Shown piece after piece: positions 36,074 to 46,672 of a stretch of 64,000 bases of DNA; within the stretch, counting starts at the first letter, position 1; every line of letters starts with the position of its first letter. Origin of the DNA: Ignavibacteriota bacterium (lineage in GTDB: Bacteria > Bacteroidota > Ignavibacteria > Kapaibacteriales > UBA2268). Below the pieces are notes generated by a model. That model had not been told where the DNA came from. It worked only from the letters and a program-made list of their open reading frames with translations, and searched no databases. The DNA lies in contig JAHBUQ010000001.1 of the NCBI GenBank assembly GCA_019637995.1, positions 1,415,589 through 1,479,588 of the forward strand, written 5' to 3'. The translations under genes were made by a program, and so were the position numbers.

Positions 36074-36165
36074 AAATTGTAGAAAACATACTCTTTTACC
36101 TGTTCTCAATTAACTGATATATCTATTCAAGTAAATTTGAAGTTTTTAAAAGAGTAGAAAAAGAA

Positions 36166-37356
36166 CTAAATTAGTCCAAGTTCCTTTCCGGTAATTTTGA
36201 AAGTATCGAGAATCATGTCAAGATGCTCTGTTTCGTGAGAAGACATATAACTTGTTCTCATCATACTCATATTTGGCGGAACTCCGGGTGGGATAAATGC
36301 ATTTACAAAAACCCCACGGTCAAATAGTTTACGCCAAGTTAAAAATGCAGTTTCTACTTGACCAACAACAACCCCGACAATAGCAGTTCGGCTGTCAAGA
36401 ATATTGAAGCCTAAATCTTTAAAACCTTTTCGCATATAATCTGCATTTGCAATAAGCTTGGTAACGAGTTCGGGTTCTTTTTCAAGAATATCAAGTGCGG
36501 CAAGAGCAGACGCACAAGATGCAGGAGTAGGACTTGCAGAAAAAATAATTGCAGGTGAATTATGCTTCAGATAATTAATAACTCGCTCAGGTCCGGCAAC
36601 AAATCCGCCAAGTGATGCAAAAGTCTTGGAGAATGTTCCCATTACCATATCGGTTTGATCTGTAACCCCATAGTGACTTGCTGTTCCCCGACCACCTTCA
36701 CCAATTACACCTACTGAGTGTGCATCATCAACAAGAACACGAGCACCATATTTTTTTGCTACTTTAATTAAATCGGGCAGATTCACAATTTCACCTGAAA
36801 CAGAAAATACACCATCAGTTACAACTAATTTTCCTGCTTTTTCAGGTATAGTTTTAAGAACTGTTTCAAGGTCTTCCATATCATTATGTTTGTATCTTTT
36901 GAATTCAGCAAAACCACCTTTTGCAAGCATAGCGCCATTCATTATACAGGCATGATTTTCTTTATCCGAGATAATATAATCACCACGCAAAACTAAAGCA
37001 GATATAACTCCTAATGCAGTTTGATATCCTGTACTGAATAATAATACTGATTCAAATCCAAGGAATTTTGCTAATCTTTCTTCTAATTCAATGTGCAGGT
37101 CAAGTGTTCCGGTTAAATACCGCGAGCCGGAGCAACCACTGCCGTACTTTTTAATAGCATCGTAAGCTGCTTGTTTTACAAGAGGATGGGCAGTTAATCC
37201 AAGGTAATTGTTGGAGCCTGCCATTACCATATCCTTACCTTCTACTCTTACAACAGGACCTTCGTTCTCTTCAATCGGATGAAAATAAGGATATAAACCT
37301 ACTTCTTTGACTTCATCGGCTCTGGTATATGAAAAACATTTTTCAAATAAATCCAC
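36166..37356 (-). CDS. Alpha-oxoamine synthase, probable serine palmitoyltransferase
   Basis: 396 residues, PLP-dependent. Motifs: GSNNYLGLT (47-55), [16 protein letters not shown], the cofactor-contacting [15 protein letters not shown], and [10 protein letters not shown] with the PLP-binding Lys. The N-terminal [14 protein letters not shown] stretch and YKHNDM region look like Bacteroidota serine palmitoyltransferases that start sphingolipid synthesis. Related enzymes (2-amino-3-ketobutyrate CoA ligase, BioF) share the fold; no biotin or threonine genes flank it. It appears monocistronic with its own terminator. I leave the symbol empty because the substrate is inferred from similarity by eye. 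Confidence 0.82.
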   Translation of the reverse strand: MDLFEKCFSYTRADEVKEVGLYPYFHPIEENEGPVVRVEGKDMVMAGSNNYLGLTAHPLVKQAAYDAIKKYGSGCSGSRYLTGTLDLHIELEERLAKFLGFESVLLFSTGYQTALGVISALVLRGDYIISDKENHACIMNGAMLAKGGFAEFKRYKHNDMEDLETVLKTIPEKAGKLVVTDGVFSVSGEIVNLPDLIKVAKKYGARVLVDDAHSVGVIGEGGRGTASHYGVTDQTDMVMGTFSKTFASLGGFVAGPERVINYLKHNSPAIIFSASPTPASCASALAALDILEKEPELVTKLIANADYMRKGFKDLGFNILDSRTAIVGVVVGQVETAFLTWRKLFDRGVFVNAFIPPGVPPNMSMMRTSYMSSHETEHLDMILDTFKITGKELGLI

Positions 37357-37511
37357 TAATTAACTCCATCTTTACTAATAATAAACTATACATTAACTGT
37401 TTCAATACTTACTATTAAAAAATAAATATTGAAATTCGACAAAAGCAAGAGTGCAAAATAACACTTTATTATGAATTTTTATAAGAAAATTTTATCTTTG
37501 ATATATTTTTC

Positions 37512-37829
37512 TTAAGGTTTCCAAAGATATTTTTTAATATCAACGGCTTTATCAATAAAAGTTATACCTTCGGATTCGAGAAGTTCACGCATCATAGTTG
37601 GTGTTGGGTAATATCTCGCGCCAGATAATTCACCCAGACGATTAACAACTCTGTGATAAGGCATTTCAAGATTTTGACGATCTGCATTAAGAGCCCAACC
37701 GACCATCCTTGCTCCTGACCTAAGTCCGAGATGCTCTGCAATCAAACCATAAGTTGTGACGCGCCCGTAAGGAATACGCCTTACGACTTCGTAAACTCTC
37801 TCAAAATATCCGACTTCCTGATTATTCAT
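37512..37829 (-). CDS. Alkyltransferase-like protein (ATL)
   Basis: 105 residues corresponding to the DNA-binding domain of O6-methylguanine-DNA methyltransferase: VVRRIPYGRVTTYG (15-28), RMVGWALN (41-48), and the active-site strand PYHRVV, in which Tyr58 replaces the catalytic Cys of PCHRVV. Such ATL proteins bind O6-alkylguanine and flag it for nucleotide excision repair without removing the alkyl group. It is a short separate gene, transcribed away from obg. The Cys loss is clear in the sequence; the role follows from the family. Confidence 0.88.
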   Translation of the reverse strand: MNNQEVGYFERVYEVVRRIPYGRVTTYGLIAEHLGLRSGARMVGWALNADRQNLEMPYHRVVNRLGELSGARYYPTPTMMRELLESEGITFIDKAVDIKKYLWKP

Positions 37830-37980
37830 CTAATAATTTCTAATTACTTCCATTTTATTGAATGGACGTCATATTTAAAAATAAATTGAAATATTATACA
37901 ATACTTTATTTAGTAAAATGTTAATGTAAAATTAGTTCTGTTTACAAGAACTTAATTTTGATGATTTATTTAGAAATAAT

Positions 37981-38985
37981 ATGAAATTTATTGATTTAGC
38001 AAATATTAGCGTTAAAGCCGGTGACGGCGGGAACGGACACATTAGTTTCAGAAAAGAAAAATATGTGCCGCTTGGAGGACCTGATGGTGGCAATGGCGGA
38101 AGAGGCGGAAATGTAGTTTTGGTAACCTCACCTCACATGAATACCCTTATTGACTTTAAACACAAGAGGCACTTCATAGCTGAAAATGGTCAGCACGGCG
38201 GAAAATCCCTCAAAAGTGGCAGATGGGGAAAGGATTTGCTGATTAAAGTACCGGTTGGTACAGTAGTCAAGGATGCCGAAGATAATATTATCGCAGATTT
38301 ATCCGAAAAAGACCAGGAATTTATTGTTGCAAAGGGTGGAAACGGCGGTTTCGGTAATGCTATGTTTACTACATCTACTAATCAAGCACCAAGAAATGCT
38401 AATCCGGGACTTCCCGGAGCTGAGCTCGAAATAACCCTTGAGCTAAAATTGCTTGCGGATGTTGGGCTTGTCGGATTTCCCAATGCCGGAAAATCAACTT
38501 TAATATCTGTCATTTCTGCTGCTAAACCCAAAATAGCTGATTACCCGTTTACGACATTAATTCCCAATCTCGGCATTGTATCGCTTAGTCCAGGTAACTC
38601 CCTTACAGTAGCTGATATACCGGGCTTGATTGAGGGTGCCGCTGAGGGAAAGGGACTTGGAATACAGTTTTTAAGGCATGTTGAAAGATGTAGTGTACTA
38701 ATATTTTTGATTTCAGCTGAAAGTTATGACCCTGAATCTGATTACATTACCTTGCGAGATGAACTGGAAAAATATAATCCTGATATGGCACTGAAAAAAA
38801 GAATTATTTGTATAAGCAAAAGCGATATTCTTGATACTGATAAAATCAAAGAATTAGGAAAATTGAAATTCGGCGAAAAAAATACACCGAAGCTTCTTAT
38901 TTCAGCTGCATCAAGCATGAATATTGATAAACTGAAATATTTGATGTTTGATTTATTCGAGCAGGAAAGAAAATATTTAATTTAA
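37981..38985 (+). CDS. obg: GTPase Obg
   Basis: 334 residues. The Gly-rich Obg fold spans residues 1-~158 (GDGGNGHISFRKEKYVPLGG, then GGRGGNV and GGNGGFGN), followed by a GTPase domain: P-loop GFPNAGKST (165-173), DIPGLIEGA, and the specificity ISKSD near 280. The C-terminal extension of some Obg proteins is absent. It assists maturation of the large ribosomal subunit and links growth to nucleotide state. It stands alone; no rplU-rpmA genes flank it, unlike in many bacteria. Confidence 0.95.
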   Translation: MKFIDLANISVKAGDGGNGHISFRKEKYVPLGGPDGGNGGRGGNVVLVTSPHMNTLIDFKHKRHFIAENGQHGGKSLKSGRWGKDLLIKVPVGTVVKDAEDNIIADLSEKDQEFIVAKGGNGGFGNAMFTTSTNQAPRNANPGLPGAELEITLELKLLADVGLVGFPNAGKSTLISVISAAKPKIADYPFTTLIPNLGIVSLSPGNSLTVADIPGLIEGAAEGKGLGIQFLRHVERCSVLIFLISAESYDPESDYITLRDELEKYNPDMALKKRIICISKSDILDTDKIKELGKLKFGEKNTPKLLISAASSMNIDKLKYLMFDLFEQERKYLI

Positions 38986-39146
38986 AGCCTTAACTTTTTT
39001 GCAAACTTTATCCTAAGCAATTTTAAGAATGCAGAGAAGAAAAATAATATTGATTTTGCTCGTATCAGTTTATAATAAATGAAAACTATTTTATATTTAT
39101 GATTAGCGATTTTCGAAATTATATTACTACAATAATATAGAGTAAT

Positions 39147-40424
39147 TTGAAGAAAAGAGTACCCATAGCGATAGTTGACTGTAATAATTTTTATGCATCC
39201 TGCGAGCGTGTGTTTAATCCTAAACTTGCCGGAAGACCCGTTGTTGTTCTTTCTAATAATGATGGTGTGATTGTAGCACTTTCAAATGAAGCAAAAGCAA
39301 TAGGTATTAAATCTTTCTCACCATTATTCAAAGTCCAGGATTTAATCCAAAAGCACAATGTCGCTGTTTTTTCTTCCAACTATACCCTTTATGGTGATAT
39401 TTCACACCGAATAATGGAAACTCTGAAGCATTTTTCACCCGATGTTGAAATTTACTCTATTGACGAAGCATTTATTTATTTGCGTGGATTTGACAACAAA
39501 GATATAGTCGAATATTGCAGAGAAATAAAACATACTATAAAAAAATGGGTTGGAATACCAGTCTCAATTGGTATTGCTTATACCAAAACACTTGCCAAAC
39601 TTGCTAATCGCCGGGCAAAGAAGAATCCAATATTTGATGGAGTACTAAGCTTAATTGATAATCCTGATACTGAATCTCATTTGAAATCAACTGATGTAGC
39701 AGAAGTTTGGGGGGTCGGAAGGCAGTATACAAAAATGCTTCACTGCCACAAAATTAATACTGCTTATGATTTGTTAAAAGCCAATCAGAAATGGATTAAA
39801 AAACGGATGACTGTTCAGGGACTCAGGACAGTACTTGAGCTAAACGACATACCTTGTATATCTCCTCAATATGTGCCACCCGATAAAAAGGGTATAATTT
39901 CGTCAAGGTCATTTGGAAGGTATATCACCGAAAAGTATGAACTTGCCGAAGCAGTTGCAAGTTATGTAACAAGAGCCGCTGAAAAGCTCAGGCATCAGAA
40001 TTCACTTGCTAATGTCGTTTATGTTTTTCTCAGAACTAATCCATTTAAAGATACACCTCAGTACCACAACGGCTGCCAGGTATTATTTCCGGTACCAACT
40101 AATTTCACAAACGAAATGATTGTTTATGCCCTTAAAGCATTAGACCAGATTTACAAACCCGGATTTTTATATCAAAAAGCAGGAATACTCCTAACAGGAA
40201 TAGTTCCAAAAAGTACAGAGCAGGTTTCACTTTTTGATGATATTAATCGAGAGAAATTTCAGAAAATTTCTAAAGCTATGGATAAAATAAATTTTGATAT
40301 GGGCTCAGGAACTATTACTTTTGCAGCTACAGGAGTGAGACGTGACTGGAAAATGAAACGCGAATTGAAATCTCCGCAATATACAACAAGATGGAAGGAA
40401 ATACCCAATGTTAAAGCTATATGA
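39147..40424 (+). CDS. umuC: Y-family DNA polymerase, UmuC-like
   Basis: 425 residues, starting at TTG 39147 because no ATG lies upstream in frame and the next one would remove the catalytic first strand. Motifs: [15 protein letters not shown] with the metal-binding Asp and steric gate region, [10 protein letters not shown] with the second metal site, and the DNA-clamping helix-hairpin region after residue 175 ([12 protein letters not shown]). It is a lesion-bypass polymerase. The C-terminal part ends in a short basic tail. No UmuD is seen next to it. It overlaps the downstream glycosyltransferase gene by 17 bases. Confidence 0.92.
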   Translation: MKKRVPIAIVDCNNFYASCERVFNPKLAGRPVVVLSNNDGVIVALSNEAKAIGIKSFSPLFKVQDLIQKHNVAVFSSNYTLYGDISHRIMETLKHFSPDVEIYSIDEAFIYLRGFDNKDIVEYCREIKHTIKKWVGIPVSIGIAYTKTLAKLANRRAKKNPIFDGVLSLIDNPDTESHLKSTDVAEVWGVGRQYTKMLHCHKINTAYDLLKANQKWIKKRMTVQGLRTVLELNDIPCISPQYVPPDKKGIISSRSFGRYITEKYELAEAVASYVTRAAEKLRHQNSLANVVYVFLRTNPFKDTPQYHNGCQVLFPVPTNFTNEMIVYALKALDQIYKPGFLYQKAGILLTGIVPKSTEQVSLFDDINREKFQKISKAMDKINFDMGSGTITFAATGVRRDWKMKRELKSPQYTTRWKEIPNVKAI

Positions 40425-42102
40425 CGAGAAACTATCATGGCAACAGGAAATCCGATACCGCGGATATTTTTTGCTTTTTGCAGGAATCCTATACGGATTG
40501 TTCATAGGTAATGTTCATTTATTCGATTGGGATGAAATCAATTTCGCTGAAGCAGCACGGGAAATGATTGTTACTGGTGATTATTTAAACGTAAGAATTG
40601 ATTTTCAGCCATTTCACGAAAAGCCCCCTTTATTCATCTGGATGCAGGCGCTATCTATGAAAATATTTGGTATTAATGAGGCTGCTGCAAGATTTCCAAA
40701 TGTGATAATCGGAATAATTACTTTGTCATTTTTATTTAAAATCGGAAGACAGATTTTCGATAAAAATTTTGGATATATCTGGGCACTTGTGTATTTTGGC
40801 TCATTTTTACCATTTTTCTATTTCAAGTCAAGCATAATTGACCCAGCTTTCAATCTATTTATGTTTGGCGGTGTATATTATTTATTCAGATTTTCTTCTG
40901 AAAGTATTGAGAATGGACATAGAAATCTCAAATTTATACTTTTTGCTGGACTTTTCACAGCAGCAGCATTTATGACCAAAGGTCCTGTAGGATTTATGCT
41001 TGTTTTTATCCCTTGGGCTATTTTTTGGGGATTAAATATTAAAAATTTCAAATTGCCCGTTTCTGAAATTTTGTTATTCTCAGCAATTTCATTCCTTCCT
41101 GCAGTAATCTGGTATACGGCAATATTTATACAGCAAGGTGGCGGATTGATAAGTGAATTTATCTCTTATCAAATAAGACTTCTAACAACAGGTGATGCCG
41201 GTCACGAAGGACCTTTTTTCTATCATTTTGTTGTAGTATTTTTAGGTTGCTTTCCTGCTTCAATATTCATTTTCAGAGCATTCAAAAATCAGAATTCAGA
41301 TACTGATTCGCAAAAATATTTCAAACAGTTTAATATAATCTTACTTGCTATTGTACTCATAATATTTTCTATTGTTAAAACAAAAATTGTACACTATTCA
41401 TCACTTGCTTATTTTCCTGTTACATTTCTTGCAGCATATACTATGCACAAAATTATTACAGGTAAAATAACTAATAAAATAAGTACGGCAATTGGTCTTT
41501 CAGTTATGGGAATTTTAATGGCATTGCTTTTTATAGCATTCCCTCTGTTTTTGATGAATGTCGAATCATTTCTGCCACAAATCAAGGATGAACTTACTCT
41601 CGCTGTGCTTCAGTCAGATGTAACCTGGACCGGTTTGGAATTGCTTGTTGGTTTATCAATGCTTGTCGGAGTTATATTATTTATTGTGTATAATAACAGA
41701 GGTCAGTACCTCAAATCTTATTTTGCAATATTCTATTCATCAGCAGTCGCAATATTTATGTTTATGACTGTGATGGCACCCAAAATTGAAGCCTATACAC
41801 AGCGTGCTAATGTTGAATTTTTCCAATCATTGCAAGGACAGGATGTGTATGTTCATACTCTTGGATATAAAAGCTATGCTCCTTTTTTCTACCAGCAAAA
41901 AGATTATCAAAATTCAAAATATGCACTAAAAATGAATGGCAGAGAGTATGAAGACTTCCTTCTGACAGGTAATATTGATAAGCCTGCATATTTTGCTGCA
42001 AAAATTGATAAAATCAAGCATTATATTGAGTTGCAGCCTGATTTAATCGAAATTTATCGAAAAAATGGATTCGTTTATTTTAAGCGACTGCAGAAAGAAT
42101 AA
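40408..42102 (+). CDS. GT39/ArnT-like membrane glycosyltransferase
   Basis: 564 residues with roughly ten to twelve membrane segments. Near the N terminus the loop [19 protein letters not shown] (31-50) carries the acidic D-E pair of the GT-C catalytic site, followed by [13 protein letters not shown], the classic PMT/ArnT motif. The enzyme moves a sugar from a lipid-linked donor to a lipid or protein on the outer face of the inner membrane. It overlaps umuC by 17 bases, so the two are co-transcribed without an obvious functional link. The acceptor is unknown. Confidence 0.85.
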   Translation: MLKLYDEKLSWQQEIRYRGYFLLFAGILYGLFIGNVHLFDWDEINFAEAAREMIVTGDYLNVRIDFQPFHEKPPLFIWMQALSMKIFGINEAAARFPNVIIGIITLSFLFKIGRQIFDKNFGYIWALVYFGSFLPFFYFKSSIIDPAFNLFMFGGVYYLFRFSSESIENGHRNLKFILFAGLFTAAAFMTKGPVGFMLVFIPWAIFWGLNIKNFKLPVSEILLFSAISFLPAVIWYTAIFIQQGGGLISEFISYQIRLLTTGDAGHEGPFFYHFVVVFLGCFPASIFIFRAFKNQNSDTDSQKYFKQFNIILLAIVLIIFSIVKTKIVHYSSLAYFPVTFLAAYTMHKIITGKITNKISTAIGLSVMGILMALLFIAFPLFLMNVESFLPQIKDELTLAVLQSDVTWTGLELLVGLSMLVGVILFIVYNNRGQYLKSYFAIFYSSAVAIFMFMTVMAPKIEAYTQRANVEFFQSLQGQDVYVHTLGYKSYAPFFYQQKDYQNSKYALKMNGREYEDFLLTGNIDKPAYFAAKIDKIKHYIELQPDLIEIYRKNGFVYFKRLQKE

Positions 42103-42189
42103 TGAATGCTACTCAACACCTAATATTTAACTTAATATAACGTCATAGTGTAATTATATCAATATTATTAATAATTTTAAGTACATATA

Positions 42190-42810
42190 ATGAATAACCA
42201 TTTGGTTCCAATAGTTGTAGAACAGACCAGCCGCGGCGAAAGGTCTTATGATATTTATTCAAGATTGCTCAAAGAAAATATCATTTTCATCGGTGGTCCG
42301 ATTGATGATTATATGGCAACTCTTGTCATTGCTCAGCTTTTATTTTTATCAAGCGAAGACCCTAAGAAAGATATAAATTTATATATTAATTCTCCCGGTG
42401 GTAGTGTCACCGCTGGTCTTGCAATCTATGACACTATGCAATATATCAAAAACGATATTTCTACTATTTGTATCGGTCTCGGTGCGTCAATGGCTCAGGT
42501 TCTGCTTTGTGCAGGAACTGAAGGAAAACGATTTGCACTTCCTAATTCAAGAATTCTTATGCACCAGCCATCAGGCGGTACACAAGGTCAATCAGCTGAT
42601 ATCGAAATTTACACCCGTGAAATTTTAAGAATGAGAGACAGTTTATACACCATTATTTCAAAACATACCGGTATTGATGTTGAAAAGATCAAAATGGATG
42701 CTGATAGAGATAAGTATATGACATCAATCGAAGCACTTGAATACGGTATAATTGACAAAGTTTTAGAAAATATCTCCGAAACTGAAGAAAAGAAAGAAAG
42801 TAACAGCTAA
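42190..42810 (+). CDS. clpP: ATP-dependent Clp protease proteolytic subunit
   Basis: 206 residues. The catalytic Ser is S100 in GLGASMAQV, His is H125 in LMHQPSGG, with a C-terminal Asp in the DADRDKYMT stretch. The substrate-entry region near [10 protein letters not shown] is intact. It forms the 14-subunit barrel that degrades proteins unfolded by ClpX, the next gene. Five bases separate the two, so they form one unit. A short AT-rich gap upstream holds the promoter. Confidence 0.96.
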   Translation: MNNHLVPIVVEQTSRGERSYDIYSRLLKENIIFIGGPIDDYMATLVIAQLLFLSSEDPKKDINLYINSPGGSVTAGLAIYDTMQYIKNDISTICIGLGASMAQVLLCAGTEGKRFALPNSRILMHQPSGGTQGQSADIEIYTREILRMRDSLYTIISKHTGIDVEKIKMDADRDKYMTSIEALEYGIIDKVLENISETEEKKESNS

Positions 42811-42815
42811 AGATT

Positions 42816-44066
42816 ATGGCAAAAAAAGATAATATCGAAAGATGCGGATTTTGCGGCAGGAATTCTCACGAAGTTGAAGGTATGATTCAGGGCGTGAACA
42901 AAACTTATATTTGCAATTTCTGCGTTGACAGTGCAAAAGAAATTCTATCCGGTGCTAACAGTCAATATATGCCCGAGCATGGTCAAACAGATAAAAAGCT
43001 GCCTAAACCAAGTGAAATAAAGAAATTCCTTGATGATTATGTCATTGGGCAGGATTTCGCTAAAAGAGTAATTTCTGTTGCAGTTTACAATCATTATAAA
43101 CGTATTAACAATAAAGCAAAAAATAAAGAAGATGTTGAACTTGAGAAAAGCAACATTCTATTTATTGGTCCAACAGGTTCAGGCAAGACTCTTATCGCAA
43201 AGACTCTCGCCAAAATGCTTAAAGTGCCATTTGCTATTGCTGATGCAACAACAATTACTGAAGCAGGTTACGTTGGTGATGATGTCGAATCCATTCTTCT
43301 CAATTTACTTCAGAATGCTAACTATGATGTAAATCTTGCTCAAAGAGGTATTATTTATATTGACGAGATTGACAAAATTGGAAGAAAATCCGAATCAACA
43401 TCAATTACCAGAGATGTTTCAGGTGAAGGTGTTCAGCAGGCGTTGCTCAAAATTCTTGAAGGTACAAGAGCAGGAATTCCACCGAAAGGGGGAAGGAAAC
43501 ACCCTGAACAATCACTTTTATATGTTGATACCACGGATATTTTATTTATCTGCGGTGGTGCATTTGTTGGCATAGAAAAAACTATAGCACAAAGAATGAA
43601 GAAATCCACAATTGGTTTTAATACCGGAAGCCAGGTCTTGGTTGAAGAGAATCTTGAACTTTTACGTCATGTCGAGCCGGATGATCTGTTGAAATTTGGA
43701 TTTATTCCTGAGCTTATAGGAAGACTGCCTGTAATAGCTTCACTTGAGGAGTTATCTGACGAAGCTTATCTAAAAATTCTGACTGAGCCGAAGAATGCTA
43801 TTGTCAAGCAATTCCAAAAACTCGTAAATCTCGAAAATGTTGAACTTGAATTTGCTGATGATGCACTCAAGGCTATTGTCGAAAAAGCTAAACAAAGAAA
43901 AACAGGTGCCAGGGCATTACGCTCAATTGTGGAAGAAGTAATGCTTGATGTTATGTTTGATATTCCTGACTATAAAGACCTTGAAACAGTCATTATAAAC
44001 GAGAATGTTGTTAATGGAAAAGAAAAGCCTGAGTTGGTTTTCTCCAAAAAAATGAAATCAGCTTAA
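42816..44066 (+). CDS. clpX: ATP-dependent Clp protease ATP-binding subunit ClpX
   Basis: 416 residues. The N-terminal zinc-binding domain has C10, C13, C33 and C36, followed by the AAA+ domain with Walker A GPTGSGKT, Walker [11 protein letters not shown], the pore loop near [16 protein letters not shown], and sensor arginines near the C terminus ([10 protein letters not shown]). It unfolds tagged proteins and feeds them to ClpP. It directly follows clpP, as in many bacteria. The large inverted repeat at 44,140-44,198 lies after it and could end transcription. Confidence 0.96.
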   Translation: MAKKDNIERCGFCGRNSHEVEGMIQGVNKTYICNFCVDSAKEILSGANSQYMPEHGQTDKKLPKPSEIKKFLDDYVIGQDFAKRVISVAVYNHYKRINNKAKNKEDVELEKSNILFIGPTGSGKTLIAKTLAKMLKVPFAIADATTITEAGYVGDDVESILLNLLQNANYDVNLAQRGIIYIDEIDKIGRKSESTSITRDVSGEGVQQALLKILEGTRAGIPPKGGRKHPEQSLLYVDTTDILFICGGAFVGIEKTIAQRMKKSTIGFNTGSQVLVEENLELLRHVEPDDLLKFGFIPELIGRLPVIASLEELSDEAYLKILTEPKNAIVKQFQKLVNLENVELEFADDALKAIVEKAKQRKTGARALRSIVEEVMLDVMFDIPDYKDLETVIINENVVNGKEKPELVFSKKMKSA

Positions 44067-44139
44067 ATTTTAAGATATAGTGATATTGTTATTGCTAAAA
44101 TAAATGATTCATCATTTTCTCCATTTAGCGGCTAACTGT

Positions 44140-44198
44140 CAAGTCGGAATTTGTTTTATCACAATAACTCTTTGTTGATAAAATCATATTCCGACTTG
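44140..44198. terminator. Long hairpin between convergent genes
   Basis: An 11-bp perfect outer stem (CAAGTCGGAAT 44140-44150 / ATTCCGACTTG 44188-44198) and an 8-bp inner stem (TTTTATCA 44154-44161 / TGATAAAA 44176-44183) form one 59-base imperfect hairpin. It separates clpX on + from the flippase on -, so it may stop transcription from both sides; the T-run expected of a Rho-independent terminator is weak. Confidence 0.55.
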
Positions 44199-44306
44199 CA
44201 GATGAAGATTTACTTTGTTTAAAGCCACGAATCCATATCAGTATTTCCCAAAAAATATGCATTGTTAACAACGAATGCTTGACCGGCTCAGCTCAAATAC
44301 TTAAGT

Positions 44307-45773
44307 TCAATCCAATTTTCTTCGTAATGCTAATTTTTCTAAGACAATTGATTTGATTATTATGAAAGCTTCAAATTTCAGAAAATGACCGGCTGATAAA
44401 AACAATACGATACTTATTGCAGTATTTGCAAGCAATTGAACTGCATAATTGAAATCACTCATTAAAATATTTGAGAAATAATTTATTAAATAAATAAATC
44501 CTGCAAGCCCTAAGTATGGAATGAAAATTTTGACCTGCTCAGAGAATGAATAGTTGATTTCTTTTTTTGCTATTAAGAATCCAACCAACATAAAAACTAA
44601 TGACACAAAAAACTGACCAATGACAATTAGCTGCAAAGAGCTGAGTGTAAATATTATTACAACAGTCTGAAAAACTTTTTTTGCAAGCTCAATTTTCATG
44701 TATAACTTTGATTTATCACGTGCTATAAGGATGTTGCCTATAGATGTAAATGCGGGCATGAACATTCCTTCGATTGTCAAAACAGCAAAAAGCGGAACTG
44801 CATCTAACCATCTTTCAGTAAAAAGCAGAACAAATAATGCTTCCCCATTTGCGGAGAGAAATGCGAGAATACTAAAATTAAGAAAACCCACCATTAGGAA
44901 CACTTTTTTTAAGGCTGATTTTAGTGATTCAATTTCATCTTGCAAATTGCTAAAAACCGGTAGCATTACCTTATTAAGCGTATAAGTAAATTGCAAGGGG
45001 AATATTTCAGCAGTCTGACGTGCACGCATATAATAGGCAAGTTTTTCAGCTCTGAAAATTCTGCCAATCAGCATATAGTAAATTTCCATGTAAACAGCAT
45101 TTACAGTATTTATAACAAGCAGTGGATTCGAAAACTTAAACAGACTTTTAAATGACTCCAAAGAGAATTTCCAGCCGTGACCCCACTTTCCAAAAATCCA
45201 TAATTGCACAGTATTTGCGGCATTCTGAATTAATTGAATATAAACAAGAGCCCATAATCCCATACCGTAGTATGCCATGATTATTGCAGTTATACCAGCA
45301 AGTAATAAACTTGTAAGATTAATTCTTGCCCATAGCTTATAATTTAGATTTCTGCTGATTATTGCCTGCTGAACTATTCCAAATCCTGCTACAAGTGCAT
45401 TTAATCCGAATATACGAATAGCAAATGTAATAACCGGCTCATCATAAAATTCTGCTATTAGCGGAGCTGTTATAAAAATTAACAAGTAGAATAAAATTGA
45501 AATAGCAATATTAACTATCAGAACTGTAGAATAGTCTTCATCAAGTGGGTTCCGCTTTTGGATAATAGCAGTTGAAAGTCCACTATCGGCAAGGACATTG
45601 CCCATCACAAAGAATATCGTCATCATTCCGATTATACCGTAGTCAACAGGCGGTATAAGTCTTACAAGGATTAATCCGATAATGAAATGAAGGAAATAGC
45701 TTCCGCCATTTTCAAACAGACTCCAGAAAAATCCACTAATTGCTTTATTCTTTATGTGATTTGTTTCGTTCAA
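44307..45773 (-). CDS. Polysaccharide flippase, WzxC-like
   Basis: 488 residues with about twelve to fourteen membrane segments, beginning MNETNHIKNKAISGFFWSLFENGG, typical of the WzxC/TuaB branch of the MOP superfamily (KAISGFFWS, then GIIGMMTIFFVMGNVLADSGLSTAIIQ). These move lipid-linked sugars across the inner membrane for capsule or lipopolysaccharide. It stands alone on the - strand, with no glycosyltransferase beside it, so its substrate cannot be placed. Confidence 0.85.
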   Translation of the reverse strand: MNETNHIKNKAISGFFWSLFENGGSYFLHFIIGLILVRLIPPVDYGIIGMMTIFFVMGNVLADSGLSTAIIQKRNPLDEDYSTVLIVNIAISILFYLLIFITAPLIAEFYDEPVITFAIRIFGLNALVAGFGIVQQAIISRNLNYKLWARINLTSLLLAGITAIIMAYYGMGLWALVYIQLIQNAANTVQLWIFGKWGHGWKFSLESFKSLFKFSNPLLVINTVNAVYMEIYYMLIGRIFRAEKLAYYMRARQTAEIFPLQFTYTLNKVMLPVFSNLQDEIESLKSALKKVFLMVGFLNFSILAFLSANGEALFVLLFTERWLDAVPLFAVLTIEGMFMPAFTSIGNILIARDKSKLYMKIELAKKVFQTVVIIFTLSSLQLIVIGQFFVSLVFMLVGFLIAKKEINYSFSEQVKIFIPYLGLAGFIYLINYFSNILMSDFNYAVQLLANTAISIVLFLSAGHFLKFEAFIIIKSIVLEKLALRRKLD

Positions 45774-45820
45774 TTAATTCACTTATTAAAAGAGTCAATT
45801 ACGTAACAAAACACATAATA

Positions 45821-46660
45821 TTAATTAAATTTAAATATTGTTCTGTTTCTGCCAATAAATAACCCAAGTCCGCCTTTTACATTCCACTGAATATTCAAGC
45901 CCTCATTACCAAAAATGCCACCACTCATTGAGCCGTTATATCTGGTGTTGTAATAATTTAGATATTGTTCATCATAAGAATCAATAAAATATTCATAGTT
46001 CTTAATCATTCTGATAATTGCATCATAATTATTCATTCCGTCGCTAAATCCAAAATGAGCAAAAACTACTTTCAGCTTACCATCTTTATCTCTTTGATTA
46101 TAATTATAAATACTGAAATCTCTGAAATATTCAAAACCTCTTTCTAAAAACCCGGTAATGTAAACATTTTTTGGTTTTGCGTCAATATAAGCAAATACTT
46201 CAATTACTTTTTCAGAGAATCTTATTTCAAAATCATAATAGATTGTTGTAGTATCATATTGTAATTCTACATTTTCCATTTGTTCAGGTATAAATGTAGA
46301 AGCTCGTGGATTATGATTCTTCCATTTTACATCAAGTTGGTATTGCTTTCCTGCAAGAAATTGAATATCATTATTATTGTACACATCACCGTTGAAGTTA
46401 AGTTTATAACTTTGGTTATCACTAATTATATTTACTTCAGCATCTGAAACCAAAGCTTTATTATAATCGTACTCATCTAAAGGGTTTAGTGTTCTTGTCA
46501 GATGGATACCTTCAAATTTTCCATTTGGTTCAATTACACCCCTTACAACAATTTGCTCTTTATATGGAAGTGAAACACCTGTTATCGTCTCTTCGCAGGA
46601 ATTGATGAAAAGTCCTGCTAAGAATATCAAAATCAGCAATGAAAATTTATTTTTTATCAT
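45821..46660 (-). CDS. DUF4249-like outer membrane lipoprotein
   Basis: 279 residues. The signal peptide ends in a lipobox with C22 (LFINSC), and the mature part is beta-rich, beginning with the VVRGVIEPNGKFEGIHLTRTL stretch typical of DUF4249 lipoproteins. These are encoded next to TonB-dependent receptors in Bacteroidota, as here: the receptor lies 12 bases upstream in the same direction. The pair probably takes up a nutrient or metal complex; the ligand is unknown. Confidence 0.8.
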   Translation of the reverse strand: MIKNKFSLLILIFLAGLFINSCEETITGVSLPYKEQIVVRGVIEPNGKFEGIHLTRTLNPLDEYDYNKALVSDAEVNIISDNQSYKLNFNGDVYNNNDIQFLAGKQYQLDVKWKNHNPRASTFIPEQMENVELQYDTTTIYYDFEIRFSEKVIEVFAYIDAKPKNVYITGFLERGFEYFRDFSIYNYNQRDKDGKLKVVFAHFGFSDGMNNYDAIIRMIKNYEYFIDSYDEQYLNYYNTRYNGSMSGGIFGNEGLNIQWNVKGGLGLFIGRNRTIFKFN

Positions 46661-46672
46661 ATTTGTAATCCT

